From assembly GCA_911728455.2 (NCBI GenBank), contig OU452222.1:11918767-11982766 (forward strand): a DNA stretch of 64,000 bases, read 5' to 3'. Made by a program: the position numbers and the translations under genes. Under the pieces are notes generated by a model. It saw nothing but the letters and a program-made list of their open reading frames with translations. It searched no databases and was not told where the DNA came from. Position 1 is the first letter of the stretch, and the number at the start of each line of letters is the position of its first letter. The stretch is from Marthasterias glacialis (lineage: Eukaryota > Echinodermata > Asteroidea > Forcipulatida > Asteriidae). Below, in pieces: positions 23,443-35,189 of this stretch.

Positions 23443-23940
23443 TTACATTGAATTAAAGGTACAGTAGTAAAGATCAACAAAAAATAAGATCAACAACAAT
23501 ATAAACGTTAAAAAGGCAAACGCTAAGCTTGATAGGAATTTAATTGATGATTTAGAGGACTCAATCCAATACCAGTCTTTGAAAAGAGTATTGCAATTTT
23601 TGGGGGCAAACACAATCACCATGGAGCAGTCGAAAAACATCACACCAAAAGCAAGCAATAGAGTCATTATTGTAGGATATGGAATTCAATTGTAATTGTT
23701 CTGAGATTCCAGAGAGAGAATACTATGGATCACCATTGCATTGCTATCATCGCAAAGTAATCAGAAGGAAAAAGAAAATTCAGGCACGTAAAGAAGAACT
23801 GTGGAAAGTCAGAAAAAAAGCTGGGTGGATGGAGACCCTGGAATGAGTCCAGAAGAGATGCACTCGACTTGGACAAATGGAAACAGTGGATGAAGGTCCG
23901 ATTGATATGCACCACGGGGCCGGACGAAGAAAAGTGTACC
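23443..23940. other. Intron between ubiquitin-like exons
   Basis: Contains a - strand hydrophobic ORF (23,443-23,667), identical in copy B, but I see no family or splice support for it, so it is not annotated as a gene. Confidence 0.4.
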
Positions 23941-23948
23941 ATGCCTAC

Positions 23949-24110
23949 CTTGAACTGAAGTTTTCCTGCATGTAGATATTGCAACGCAGGATGGATGCCC
24001 AACTTCCTGTGAATTACTTTTTTCAGGCTGAAGATGGTTGTGTTATGATTGAGTCGCAGGCAGAGGTTTTTGGGGTTGATGACGGGCGTCTTGATAAAGA
24101 TCTGTATCAT
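23949..24110 (-). CDS. Ubiquitin-like domain exon, likely first coding exon of NLR copy A
   Basis: 162 bp from ATG at 24,110 to donor AAG|GTAGGC, 54 codons, phase 0. The product starts MIQIFIKTP and has a helix TTIFSLKKVIHRKLGI followed by HPALQYLHAGKL. This aligns along its length with ubiquitin (MQIFVKT ... TIENVKAKIQDKEGI ... QQRLIFAGKQL). The domain would finish in the next exon, which begins in phase 0 about 700 bp downstream (23,243), so the two can be joined in frame. Belonging to the NLR transcript is an inference from order, strand and phase. The matching region of copy B lies beyond the window. Confidence 0.6.
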
Positions 24111-24314
24111 GGGATGATTTTCCTTATGTCCATGGGATGGGGCTTCGTCTCTGTGGAGGTCAAGAGAAGCATTTAATGTTCTTAATTCAACCTTGTGTAA
24201 ACAAGGCAGAAATACCTTGATCGTAATGAAAGATTACATGAGCTAAAAAAACAGCCAAAGACTTGCTAACTGAACTCTTTCTTTAAATATACAGATGTGT
24301 GTCCCATACCATAG

Positions 24315-25260
24315 TAGTTGCGATAATCGTAACCCTCCATCCTCCCGACGGTCGGAGACCGGAGGGTTACGAACCAAGACTGATATTATCGATGGTATTG
24401 GCAGTTTTGACCAGTTTTTGCCAGACTCGTGATCAGATTCGTCCTTTTTTTCCACTTTCCAAAATCATGACAGACATTCTAAACACATGGAGTTGATCTT
24501 TATTGTATGACAATGTCATCTGGAACCCTTAAAACAACATCATGAAAATATTTGGCAGAAAAAACGACAAAAACTTACCAAAAGACTGACAGAATATATC
24601 CGTAATCCATAGCGGGGCCAACTAGTGATTTTGAACGTCGCACTTGCTTGGCAACAACCAATCAGCGTGACCCAACAAACACGCATCTGGACGAGCCATG
24701 GCTGTCGTATGCGTATCGGCCACTCCAGCTTGCATGTACATGCAAACTCACTGCCTGTGTGTGTAAGCACCGATCCCCCCACCGGACCGAGTGCGCAGCA
24801 TGCAGGCTGTGTACATGTACATGTACATGTACATGTACATGCAAGCTGGAATGGCCGATACGCATACGACAGCCATGGCTCGTCCAGATGCGTGTTTGGT
24901 TGGGTCACGCTGATTGGTTGTTGCCAAGCAAGTGCGACGTTCAAAATCACTAGTTGGCCCCGCTATGGATTATGGATATATTCGGTCAGTCTTTTGGTAA
25001 GTTTTTGTCGTTTTTTCTGCCAAATATTTTCATGATGTTGTTTTAAGGGTTCCAGATGACATTGTCATACAATAAAGATCAACTCCATGTGTTTAGAATG
25101 TCTGTCATGATTTTGAAAAGTGGAAAAAATGGACGAATCTGATCACGAGTCTGGCAAAAACTGGTCAAAACTGCTAGTTACACGGATAATATCAGTCTTG
25201 GTTCGTAACCCTCCGGTCTCCGACCGTCGGGAGGATGGAGGGTTACGATTATCGCAACTA
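24315..25260. mobile_element. Foldback (Mutator-like) element 1, 9-bp TSD
   Basis: 946-bp giant palindrome. Ends TAGTTGCGATAATCG and CGATTATCGCAACTA are perfect inverted repeats, and arms of about 440 bp pair nearly throughout around a small centre. Flanked by 9-bp target-site duplications ATACCATAG at 24,306-24,314 and 25,261-25,269. Nine-bp duplications with long inverted repeats are typical of Mutator-like elements. No transposase, so non-autonomous. ORFs appearing on both strands are products of the palindrome. The centre holds a (TGTACA)n tract at about 24,809-24,841. Confidence 0.88.
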
Positions 25261-25303
25261 ATACCATAGAGACTTTTTTGACACAAAAATGTTCTAGTAT
25301 TTC

Positions 25304-25880
25304 TCATTTTCTATTGCGTAACGCACCTTCAGCCTGTGTTATTGTTGTTGTCGTTGTAATGTTGACTTTAATTTCATTAGTTGTATTAACTTTGCCTTCA
25401 TCCGAAAATTCAAAGCTACGGTACCTTCTTGCTTGTGCTGCACATTGTTCTTGTTCCATTGACGAATCTATCGTTTTAGTCTCCTCGTATTGAAGCGGTC
25501 TCGATGGTTTTGTCCTGTCAGTTAACGCAGACTTGAAAGCCGCCTGCCTACTCTTCTTGATTTTGTTCTTCCTCTGGACTGGTTTTGCCCGGGAATGATC
25601 ATAGACGACCCTTAACCTCTTCCGGTCTTCATACCACTGTTTGAGAGATGGCTGCGGCATCTTGGTGGCGATCAGCTTTTTGATGCAATCACTGAAGAAA
25701 ATGTTGTGCCTATTGCTAATCTGAAAAAAATGGAGTTCAGTAAATCCAATATCGTCAGTTTGCGTGAGTTTGTAGCGATTCCTGTTGTAGAAGGTACTAC
25801 ATGTGCGACTGGGAACCCTCAAATGGAATCTGCTAACAGAATCGCACTTATTTCTGCCAGTTTCCACATAATATTGATAT
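25304..25880 (-). CDS. Hypothetical open reading frame, possible exon
   Basis: About 187 open codons on the - strand with no in-frame ATG at the start, so if real it is an internal exon. The product is basic in the middle (RKNKIKKSRQAAFKSAL) with a segment PQPSLKQWYEDRKRLRVV; no domain recognised. A possible donor GAAG|GTGCGT lies near the 3' end. It sits between a foldback element and the DDE-like gene and is absent from the duplicated blocks. It could be a lone exon or chance. Confidence 0.3.
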
Positions 25881-26136
25881 GATTCTTGTCATGCTTTTGG
25901 TTGCTTCTGTTAATGTGGTATTAACAGTATTCAGAATCAGAGCGAAAACTGTAAACAAACCCCCACTTGTTACTAAGGACGTCACCAAACCCTGTCACAT
26001 GTTCTAAACAGAGAGCCATGATTGGACAAAGCACCCAAGGATCGAGACCGCGCATGCGCATTGACGTTCATCATGGCGTCCCTGTATAAATTCAATGGGT
26101 ACGCGTTACAGCATTGCAATACCCGTCAAGGAGGCC

Positions 26137-27017
26137 GGTCATCTCGCCCCCAAACACTCTCGCCCCCAACAAACTCGCCCCCAACAATCTCGCCCCCAAA
26201 CAATCTCGCCCCAGCCTTTGACAATCTCGCCCCCTGACAATCTCGCCCCCAAACAAAGTCGCCCCCTGACAATCTGAAGAAAAAATTGGAAAAGTCGACT
26301 TTTTAACCATGATGAAGTTAATAAAGTGTTCACTTAAAGTCGATTCGAAAATAAAGGAAAATGCGTAAACTAAAAAACAAAGAATATGTGAATGATCTCC
26401 CTCGTAGCATGGAGGAAGGCTCGTAGTAAGGAATGGTACATGTTGTTGTTAAGATGTTCTGTGATTTCTTATTGAAAATTGTCTCTCACTCTTGAATAAA
26501 AATAATTTTTTAATGCACTCAGGGGCATTTCGTGGAGACAAAATCAAACTGTCAGTCATTGAACGTGTCACCTGACAAGCTGGGGTGCACATTGAAAAAT
26601 GCCACTTTGATTTGATTCACTGATTACCGAAATCGATCGATCGCAAACTTTAGTCCGCCGCCGTGGAAGAGATCAATGGGACGGTGGTTATTAGTTGCAG
26701 AGCATTTCACCCTTTTTTCTTGTGATTTTTCAATACCCTTCTCAAACTTCGTTCAGTGGATGATTATAAGCCGATACTTTTCTGACAAAATATCATACAA
26801 GTTTTTGACAGCATTGCGACAACATCTCCCATCAATTAATTTCTAAGTTTACACCGTAAGTCATCAGAACTTCCAGTCATCATCAGGGGGCGACTTTGTT
26901 TGGGGGCAAGATTGTCAGGGGGCGAGATTGTCAAAGGCTGGGGGCGAGATTGTTTGGGGGCGAGATTGTTGGGGGCGAGATTGTTGGGGGCGAGAGTGTT
27001 TGGGGGCGAGATGACCA
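26137..27017. mobile_element. GC-rich foldback element with CTCGCCCCC repeats
   Basis: The left end (26,137-26,275) is eight to nine copies of a roughly 15-bp motif built on TCTCGCCCCCAACAA. The right end (26,884-27,017) is its reverse complement in the same order, including the variant spacer with CAGCCTTTGACAA. Arms are about 135 bp and the middle of about 610 bp is AT-rich and non-coding. The ends read GGTCATCTCGCC / GGCGAGATGACC. No clear target-site duplication. The element ends 122 bp upstream of the ATG at 27,139. Confidence 0.75.
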
Positions 27018-27138
27018 GCATCCCCTGTCAACTGCTTATCCGATTGACTTGTGTTGCTTTTTCAGTCGAAAACATTTGCTAGAATTTTACTTTTTCCCTA
27101 CAGATTTATCATTGTTTTGTAAATTCGTTTGATTGAAA

Positions 27139-30100
27139 ATGAGTTCTAAGGATCAGTGTCTTGCTGAGGCTTTGAACGAACTTCGAGATGCGAATCTTTT
27201 CAGAGAGGAACGAGCGATGGTCGGTTTCGTGGAAGATTACTTCGTCAACTTCATGCATGATGATGACGATGTTGAATCGGATTCGGATTTAGATTCTGAT
27301 TCGACATGTTCATCATCATCGGAGGATGACCAAGCAATTGACCAAGAAAGCTACCATGAAAGCGACGAAGAAGTAGCAGAAGGCCCACTGGTTACGGTAG
27401 AAGTCTTCCCTCATGATGGCATCGCTATCAACACCAATGGAGCTGATGAGATCGATGTTCAGCGGGAGAAGGCGAGGAACTTCAGCTGCAAGTGTCATCT
27501 TTTCAACGGAGGACCATGTTCCAGGAGATACTCCGTGGACGACTTCGTAAATTCCCAGTGCGAAATTTCTGAACTGTCAAAAGGTAGGCCTACTTAAGGC
27601 TTTGGTGTTTGTTTGTGTTTTTTAAGTTATACTAGGGTGCCTATTTAAAAAAAATATATATACAAAAAAAATAATTAGGCCTAGGCCCTAGGCCTAACGT
27701 AAGTGTATTTTTAGTAGCCAAAATGAACTGTACAAGTTTGACCAGACCTGTTTCTAACTAAAATATCCACCGCATAAACAAATTTTAATTTGTTCATGTA
27801 ATTTGAAACAATGTTTTAAATATTGAAATCATCTCATAGGTAACCTAGACATGCTACTGTTGGGGCAGATAAGGTGCATTACAAACAACAGTGAGGAGAC
27901 GATGTGTTCAGAAAGAAAGGAGCAGAAGAAGCGAGTACGTCAAAGAGCATCATTTTTGTTTCATGGCCAATCAGTCTGCAATCCCACGTTCCGGTTTCTG
28001 CACAGGTAAGAATGACTGTTAGCATTTTTACTAGTAATTTAATTTGTCTTTCTGAAGGTTTGCTTAACGGTTTTGAAAGTGTACTTGTAACCCTCGTCAT
28101 GCTCGTACAAGTGTATTTTGTCAGATTTTATTTTACAACACAACAACTGTCTTGTTTTTTTCGACCTGATGGTAAACCGCAAAAAATATTTTGAGTATCC
28201 ACATGATATTTTTTTTTAATTTTTTTTTTTTTAAAGATGTTCATGTAAAACAAAATTTTACATTTACTAATAAGTCATTGAGATGAAACACAACTTTGGT
28301 TTACATCATTGCTCAATGGGGGGGGGCAATGTTATAATTAAGGGTAAAAGCTAACCGTTGCCTACTTTTATTATTTGCGTGTGGTTTCTTTTTTTAGTAT
28401 TAGCAAGAACAAATTGATAGCTCTTCAGACGCACTACCGAGAAAATGGCTGCAAACCGAGGGTCCACAAAAACAGCGGGCGCACCTTCCAGAACCATCTG
28501 AGGTATGAAGACAACATCAGTGTGCGTAACTTCATTGGGAACTACGCTGAGACGCATGCCATTCTCCTTCCCGGCCGCATTCCAGGATTCAAGCGAGATG
28601 ACATCAAGCTTCTACCATCCAGCGAAACCAAGGCGAATGTATGGAGAAAATACAAGGTTGCGATGGAAGAGTCAGGTAAATAGATTCAACTTTACCTGCA
28701 TTATAATTTGGAACATTTCTCTGGAAAGTCAATGGCTTGTAAATCTTGCAACATATTTTTTTTTTACTTTTGAGACTGTGATAGATTTTTAATTTCATGA
28801 CAGAACATGGTCTGTTATTTTGTAGAACCAAGTTTGTTAAGGAGCAATTCCAAACAGCAAAAGTTTTGAAGATTTTAAGTCAATTCTTAACGCCTAACTC
28901 TGTTGTGTTTTTGCAACAATTTGGTAAGGCTTTCTTAATACTAGTCTGACAGCCCATTGGTCTAACGCCTAAACCATAGTCTGACATGCTAATTGCCTGA
29001 AGTTGTTTACAAAAATATTATGTCACACTTTTGCCTTTTCTTTTATTCATTCATGTAGGTGACAGAGTGGTAGCTCTCTCCACATTCCGAAAGCTGTGGA
29101 ACAAGGTCTGCCCTTTCATCGTTTGCTGCAAACCCATGACTGATGTGTGCTGGCAGTGCCAAAAAAACAACAGCTTGTTATACAAGTCAGCAAATCTTCC
29201 TGACGCAGAAAAGCAAGAGCGCTGCAGACTCCAACAACTTCATCTTCAGAATGTTGCTCGTGAGAGAACATTTTACAGGGATCTTGTTCAAGATGCTAGG
29301 GACACCGCAGAGCGTCAAGGGATCTCCCATCTTAGGCCAAACACTTCATGCAGCAGAGACATAGAGATGCATTATTCATTTGATTACGCCCAGCAAGTCC
29401 ACTACCCAGCAGATCCCTTGCAGCCTGGCCCTGTTTACTTCTTGACACCAAGAAAGTTGGGAATTTTTGGAGTTCATTGTGAGGGTGTCACTAAACAGGT
29501 GAACTATTTAGTTGATGAAAGTGTGCTCATCTCTAAAGGAAGCAACGCCGTGATTAGCTACCTCCATCATTTCTTCGAGACTTACGGCTTAGGGGAGACT
29601 ACAGTCCATCTTCATTGTGACAATTGCAGCGGCCAAAACAAAAATCGGTTCGTCTTGTGGTACATGCTCTGGCGCTGTATGAGTGGTCTCCATCGGTCCA
29701 TTCAGATGCACTTTATGGTGGTGGGACATACCAAGTTTGCTCCTGATTGGTGTTTCGGCCTGTTCAAGCAGCGCTACCGCCGAACTCCTGTCTCATGTCT
29801 GGATGATGTTGTCAGAGTTGTCAGTAATAGCACACAAACAGGAGTGAACATCCCTCAGCTTGTTGGAGATGAAGCTGGCAACACCTTTGTGCACCAATTT
29901 GATTGGCAGGAGTTCTTGACCCCATTCTTCAAGCCACTTCAAGGAATCAAGAGTTTACAGCATTTTCGGTAATTTGAGTTATCACTTTATAAATGGCAGC
30001 TAAAGCCTGGTTCATACTTCAAGCAAAAAGCGGATGCGAAGTGAATTCACTTTCGCAGGAAGCATGAAGCAGGCTTAAGACTCCAAGTGGTGGTCCCCCC

Positions 30101-30410
30101 AAAAAGTGAAAAAGAGATCAGTTTTTGCTTACGCTGTTATAATTTTTTCTCCCTTTGTTCTTGCATTCATAGCTTTACCTCAGACGAACCTGGCATTGTA
30201 AGGGCAAGAAAGCATCTTGATGACCACGAGACAAGCTTCCAGCTCCTCAAGACCTCCAACAGACTCCCAGCAGCTGACCTTCCTGAGCCACAGACGACTC
30301 CTGGGCTGGATGCAAAGCGCCAATGGTACCTCTATGACAAGATCCGCGAATTCTGCAGCGCCGCCACCAGGGACATCGTGTGCCCCCTGCCACCAATGCC
30401 GAAGCCATAA
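27139..30410 (+). CDS. DDE-like (DUF7869-type) protein, five exons, intact
   Basis: Exons 27,139-27,583, 27,840-28,005, 28,398-28,675, 29,059-29,968 and 30,173-30,410, all with GT-AG ends and matching phases (1, 2, 1, 2), give an open 678-residue product. Residues 1-100 are acidic (DDDDVESDSD, Ser and Glu runs). A Cys-rich region (CPFIVCCKP, CWQCQ) lies near 314-330. The core motifs HCDNCSGQNKNR (about 482-493) and VGHTKFAPDWCFGL (about 518-531) mark a large family of uncharacterised eukaryotic proteins. I recall these as DUF7869; they look like a DDE/RNase H-fold nuclease and are often multicopy. A role as transposase or domesticated transposase is inference. It differs from its neighbours in being complete and lying outside the duplication. 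Confidence 0.8.
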
Positions 30411-31688
30411 CCGACTACCCCCTCATCCAAGAACTCAAGCTCAGCGCAGCAAGCACTAACCCAGCCCAACCCAGCCCAGCAAGCACCACCATGAAGACAG
30501 ACATCCCAAGAACATTCCCAAAACCGGCTCTTTTCAGAGCCAACACATCTTCCAAAAAGAGATTTTGAAAGCCTTGTCTTGAAAGCATGGAGTAGAATAC
30601 TTAATAATAAAAAAATAATAAAAAATGCTGTGTTCCTGTTTCTTTTGCTTGAATACAGCTGCAGATGTTTTTAATTTGTTCCAGAACAGTAATATCCTTT
30701 GAAATACTGGTATAACGTTAAAATAATTTTTTTTTACCAAAAAACCTTTAATTTGGTCCAAAATTTTTAAACAAATTTGCAGATTTTTGTTGAGTCTTTG
30801 AACCAGTTCGTAACTTGAACGGGAAGTCTATGATTGTTTATAAAAATTAAAAATTTCTGTGGCATAAACAAAATTGTTTTTTTTTGTTTTTTTTTTACCC
30901 AAAAAGCCAGTTTTAAACCCAAATTATTAAGTTTCAGATTCACTTTTTTTGCGGGGATGTAAATAATGGTGCCTAAGATAACAAAACCTAAGAAATAAAA
31001 AAGAAAATTCTAAAAGAGAGGTTTGAATGCCCTTTTTTACTAAAATCCTGTTTTTTTAACCCAAAAAGTGAAATTGGGCTTCAGTATACTCTTTTTATTA
31101 CAATAACAGTTCTACTGTTGTCCAAATGCATTTAAAAACCGTTGTGAAACAAAATGTGTTTTATTCATATCAACCAATACGTCCGTGAAGAATGCAATTT
31201 TTACCAAAAAGGTGTGATTTCAGACATTTTTCAAATTAGTAATTCATAATGATCCATGACTTTAAAATAAAAAGTTATTACACAATAAACCTCAGGTAAT
31301 ATTCATGTATGACATGTGAAATTTTGAAAGCGATCGCCCAAAAGGAACATGACGGTTGCTATAGCTTTTTGAATGAACATTTCTATAGTTATTTTATAAC
31401 ATTACACAAAAGTTTAAGCAGCAGTTTCTCTGTACGACGTTTTCATGTAAATGATATACATGGATATGCAAATTCTGTATATCTTTGGAATGCGAGATGC
31501 TACAGAAGTCCAACGTATACCAAATTGAAGCTTATAATACGGCCTTTCCAGCTATATACATCACTCAATTTTGAATTTTTCCGACTTAATACCCTTTTTT
31601 GCAGAGCCGGTCACATATACCAGTCACCAGCCTGTTTTCCACGGTGTTAATCTACAACAACAACAAGAAGAAACCTGCCTAAACAAAT
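30411..31688. other. 3' flank of the DDE-like gene and AT-rich spacer
   Basis: A polyadenylation signal AATAAA is at 30,606-30,611, about 200 bases after the stop codon. The rest is AT-rich with no recognisable gene. Confidence 0.5.
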
Positions 31689-32205
31689 TTGCATAATATT
31701 GCTGGTCACACTTTGGAAAATGTTGATAACTACAAATACTTGGGTGTTATTAAAACTATGGACTTAAGCTGGAAAATACATGTTAACAAAGTTGCTTCAA
31801 AAGCAACCAGGCTAAACGGTTTTATTAGTAGAGTAGTTAAAACTAGGGACGCTAAAATTCTAACTGTACTATATCGCTGCATTAACAGACCCATACTGGA
31901 GTATGCAGCTCCCCGTCTGGTGCCCTGTACTTTCAACTCAACAAATTTGACATTGACACTACATGTAATGGTGTCATTCCCATTAACTGCAGACACACTG
32001 AAGTTGTTACATTTTGCCATAAAAGGGCTAGGTCCAATGTTGCCCATCATTCTCTTTTCCACAGATATCCTAGACTGTGGGAAGAACTTCCTACAGGCAC
32101 TCAAAATACTAGTATCTATGGTTTATCTTCCTTCACAAATTCACTTAGAAAACACTTATTAGCCCCTGGCCTGGTGAATCCCTTGACCCTGCAACCTGTT
32201 TAGCT
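31689..32205 (+). mobile_element. LINE fragment (CR1/Jockey-like RT C-terminus)
   Basis: The frame from 31,689 reads LENVDNYKYLGV, DLSWKIHVNKVASKATR and RPILEYAAP, the segment after the polymerase motifs of CR1/L2/Jockey-type reverse transcriptases. Another frame continues HRYPRLWEELP and LRKHLLAPGL, the usual C-terminal end, so the copy is frameshifted. Only the 3' end is present. Confidence 0.75.
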
Positions 32206-35189
32206 TCCTTGCCTTGCTAAAGCATTGTTTATTAATCTCAAAATGTTTTTTTAGCATTCTTTATTTATAACACTAACGGCGATTTTCTTTTCCACTGTAA
32301 CTATATGGCATGTTTTTCTCAAACCCACATTCTATATATTTTATAATGCTCTTTAGGCCTATGTTTGTCTGTTTCTTAATTTAAAGCATCAGGAGATCAA
32401 CCTGATAGTAATAAAGTTGCCCTTTTTTTTAAAAAATCCTCCAGGGGTGCTACCTTAACGTTTTTTCTAACTGTTTTGGACATGGTGTTTTTTGTGTAAT
32501 TAATGACAATGAAACAAAACAGCAGTAGCAGCAGCAGCCCACACTTCAACCTACATGTAATTTTACTAAAAAAAACCCCAAAAACCCAAGTTAACACAGA
32601 AAACCCAAAGAATACAGCTAAGTCCATTATGCAGGCCCCATGATTTGGTGGGCATTGTGATGCACACCGAGTTGCTGATGCTTGATTGACCTTTCTTTCA
32701 TAGATACCTCACCAGGGCTCAGAATGTGCAAGAGTAGGGCATTGTCATTCTAATTCCCCCCTCACCTGGCTCACTGGAGGAGAGATGACTATCAACATTA
32801 CCCTGGTTTCGCCTTGACAAAATTGTATTGAATCACACGACTTTGAAATTTAACAGTAACAAAAGTTCCAGTCACGTACTTCTGTATGAATTACACAGCA
32901 AAATGTACAGTGGGTGTAGACGTATCCTTCGGAAGTGAATTGGATGTCACTAAGAAAGCCCATGTGGAAAAAACAACACCAAATAAGGCGCGGCACATTT
33001 CAATTGGATCAGAACGCAATACACAGGGCATTACCATCCAATAAAAAAAGATTGAAAAAAAAAAAAAAAAAAAATTAAGATAAAATTACAAAAAACGGAA
33101 TGAAAATGAAACCAAACTAGACTTAGACTTTTGTAACATTACAAAAAAAAAACAAGGTGTTCTGGATGAAGGTTATTTGACCTATTTAAATAGATTCACA
33201 TTGAAATCAACAAAATATATAACTATGAACATAAAAACCATTGAATGCAGCTTTATTATGAACATTTTATCTGAACATCCGGTTTGGATTGGAAGTGAGG
33301 TCAAATCGGGTCATTTTACAAATATAAAGAACATTCACATATGAGGCAAAGATTCAAACCATAACAGCTGTGGTCCTAAAGATTTGAATTTTTGAAATAA
33401 TTAGCTTTGATGTTCAGCATTTATGAAAACCAATGACGTCATAGCTACTTTATTAAATGCAGACATTTAGACTTAAATTTGTGCAAAGTTTAAAACTATT
33501 TTGAACTTGCAATGGGTTTCAGCAAAACAGTTCAGCTTCAAACTTGTCACAAGAGGGCGCTGTTAAGGATGATGACGTGATTACTCTTTTAATTGAGAAG
33601 CCTAGGGATCAAACAGTATTTTATACACGGAGCCCATGTCCAAATTCCAACGCATAATGTCCGCAGACCTCAATACGATGCCCGGGTTATTTTATTCTAC
33701 AAAACTTCCGGTTTTGACAGGTTTTCCGGTTTTAATCGGGGTCATTTCAGTACAAATTTGAGAAGTATTTTAACCCCTTCTTTGCGGTCAGTGATTTACT
33801 TCTGGGATCGATGATCAACTTGGCAATTGGTGATGGACTTTTCCAATTGGTGATCAACTTTGCAGTCGGCGATGGACTTTTGCATTCGGTGATCAACTTT
33901 GCCATTGGTAATGAACTTTAGCGATCGGTGATACACTTTGCTATCAGTGATAGACTTCTGCGATCGGTGATTAACTTTGCAAGTTGATTGATTTCTGTGA
34001 TTATAGATTGTTGCACGGATCCCTGATTACATACAAATGGGTAGGCCTAACCTAAATTAGTAAATATTGCTTATGTTTAGTTATCAGTATAAATTTGTAA
34101 AAACATCAGCTCACCGAACCAGACCCCCCCCCCCGGAAAAAAAAGTAAAAAGTATAAATAAATCAAATAAAAACATAAAGAAACACAAACTTTAATTTTA
34201 TATTGTGGACACAGAATTCAATAAAAACACACTGTCACATCCTTGCATGGACAAAAAAATTTAAACCAAAAACAAAAACACTCACTTTTACTTTAAGTTT
34301 CTTAGAAGTAAAAGAACAACTAATAACAATGTACTGTCTCTTGATTCCTTTAATCCAAACTGCAGACTTTAAAATAACTTTCGACCCCAAGCAACACTTG
34401 AAGGTCCAACTGACACACTCCAGACTCAGGGTCTGTCTCAGTGAAATCATGTCAAGGTCCATTAGTGCGAGTTCAATAATTATGGTCTCTTTTTTTAGTA
34501 ACTTCAACACTAAAGTATAACAAACTTACAAACGAACAAAAATTCAAACACGCGTTGTTTCTTCCATGTATTTATCATGCAAATTTCATACGCTGACAAT
34601 AAATGCATACATGTACTTATTGTGCAACCTCAAAAAATGTTGTGTGAAAAGGTAGTGTGCAGATCGGATAGGCTGTTTCAGGGCCACGCCTTAATTTCCA
34701 TGTAGAGTATCAGCCCATAGCAAGTTCAAAGAAATTCTCTCCAATTGTTCTATAAAGTACTCTCCAGAAGTTTGCCTGATCCATCCATAAGAGACACTTC
34801 CTCAAAGTGCATCAGCCTTTCAAGTCTTCAAGTTGGAACGTAAAATGGGACAAAGAGATGTACTTAGGCCTAATGCTCACAATAAAAAGACATATTCAGA
34901 CCAAAATTTGCTTTGGATTGAACTTTACAATGGCCTGCAGTTACAATAAAGGTGAAACCGTCTTCTATAAGAACACCATTATGTTTTGTCCCCCTGCCTC
35001 AACCCTGCCTAATAATACACAAACAAACCTTGAATCTTTGTGCTGTACTCCAAACTTCTTGAGAAGATACCACACAACTGCACCACAATGAACGGTATGC
35101 AAAATTCACTTTTCTCAAAATTTGTATTTCCTCATAGAGGATATTGACCTTGATGATAGACATGATAGAGGGCAGTATAACTGTACATT
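32206..35189. other. Intergenic DNA, no gene recognised
   Basis: Contains an A tract (about 33,055-33,075) and the 33.8-kb minisatellite. ORFs here show no family resemblance. Confidence 0.45.
33805..33990. repeat. Degenerate tandem repeat, GGTGATCAACTTTGC family
   Basis: About eight units of 21-24 bp alternating GGTGATCAACTTTGC and GGTGATGGACTTTTGC forms. Confidence 0.7.

Larger units (their letters stand above)
7114..23694. repeat. Segmental duplication, copy A
   Basis: Matches 44,987-64,000 in the same orientation with roughly 1-2% mismatches in the stretches compared by eye. The left boundary is sharp: shared sequence starts CATATTATTGTAAAC at 7114 and 44,987, and flanks left of it are unrelated. 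The right boundary cannot be set, because copy B still matches at the window end. Differences inside: LRR unit number (20 versus 16), loss of a Death exon and linker exon in B (A about 19,700-20,998), and loss in A of the 4.5 kb that B carries between 58,080 and 62,569. Confidence 0.93.

Noticed and set aside
23443-23667. Hydrophobic 74-residue ORF, identical in both copies
   Set aside because: The whole region is nearly identical between copies, so identity shows no constraint; no family or splice support.
23979-24176. + strand ORF over the ubiquitin-like exon
   Set aside because: Antisense shadow of the - strand exon, which has the recognisable domain.
24540-25035. Similar ORFs on both strands (start MILNVALAWQQ), also at 38,109-38,586
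   Set aside because: They are the two arms of a palindromic element read in opposite directions, not genes.
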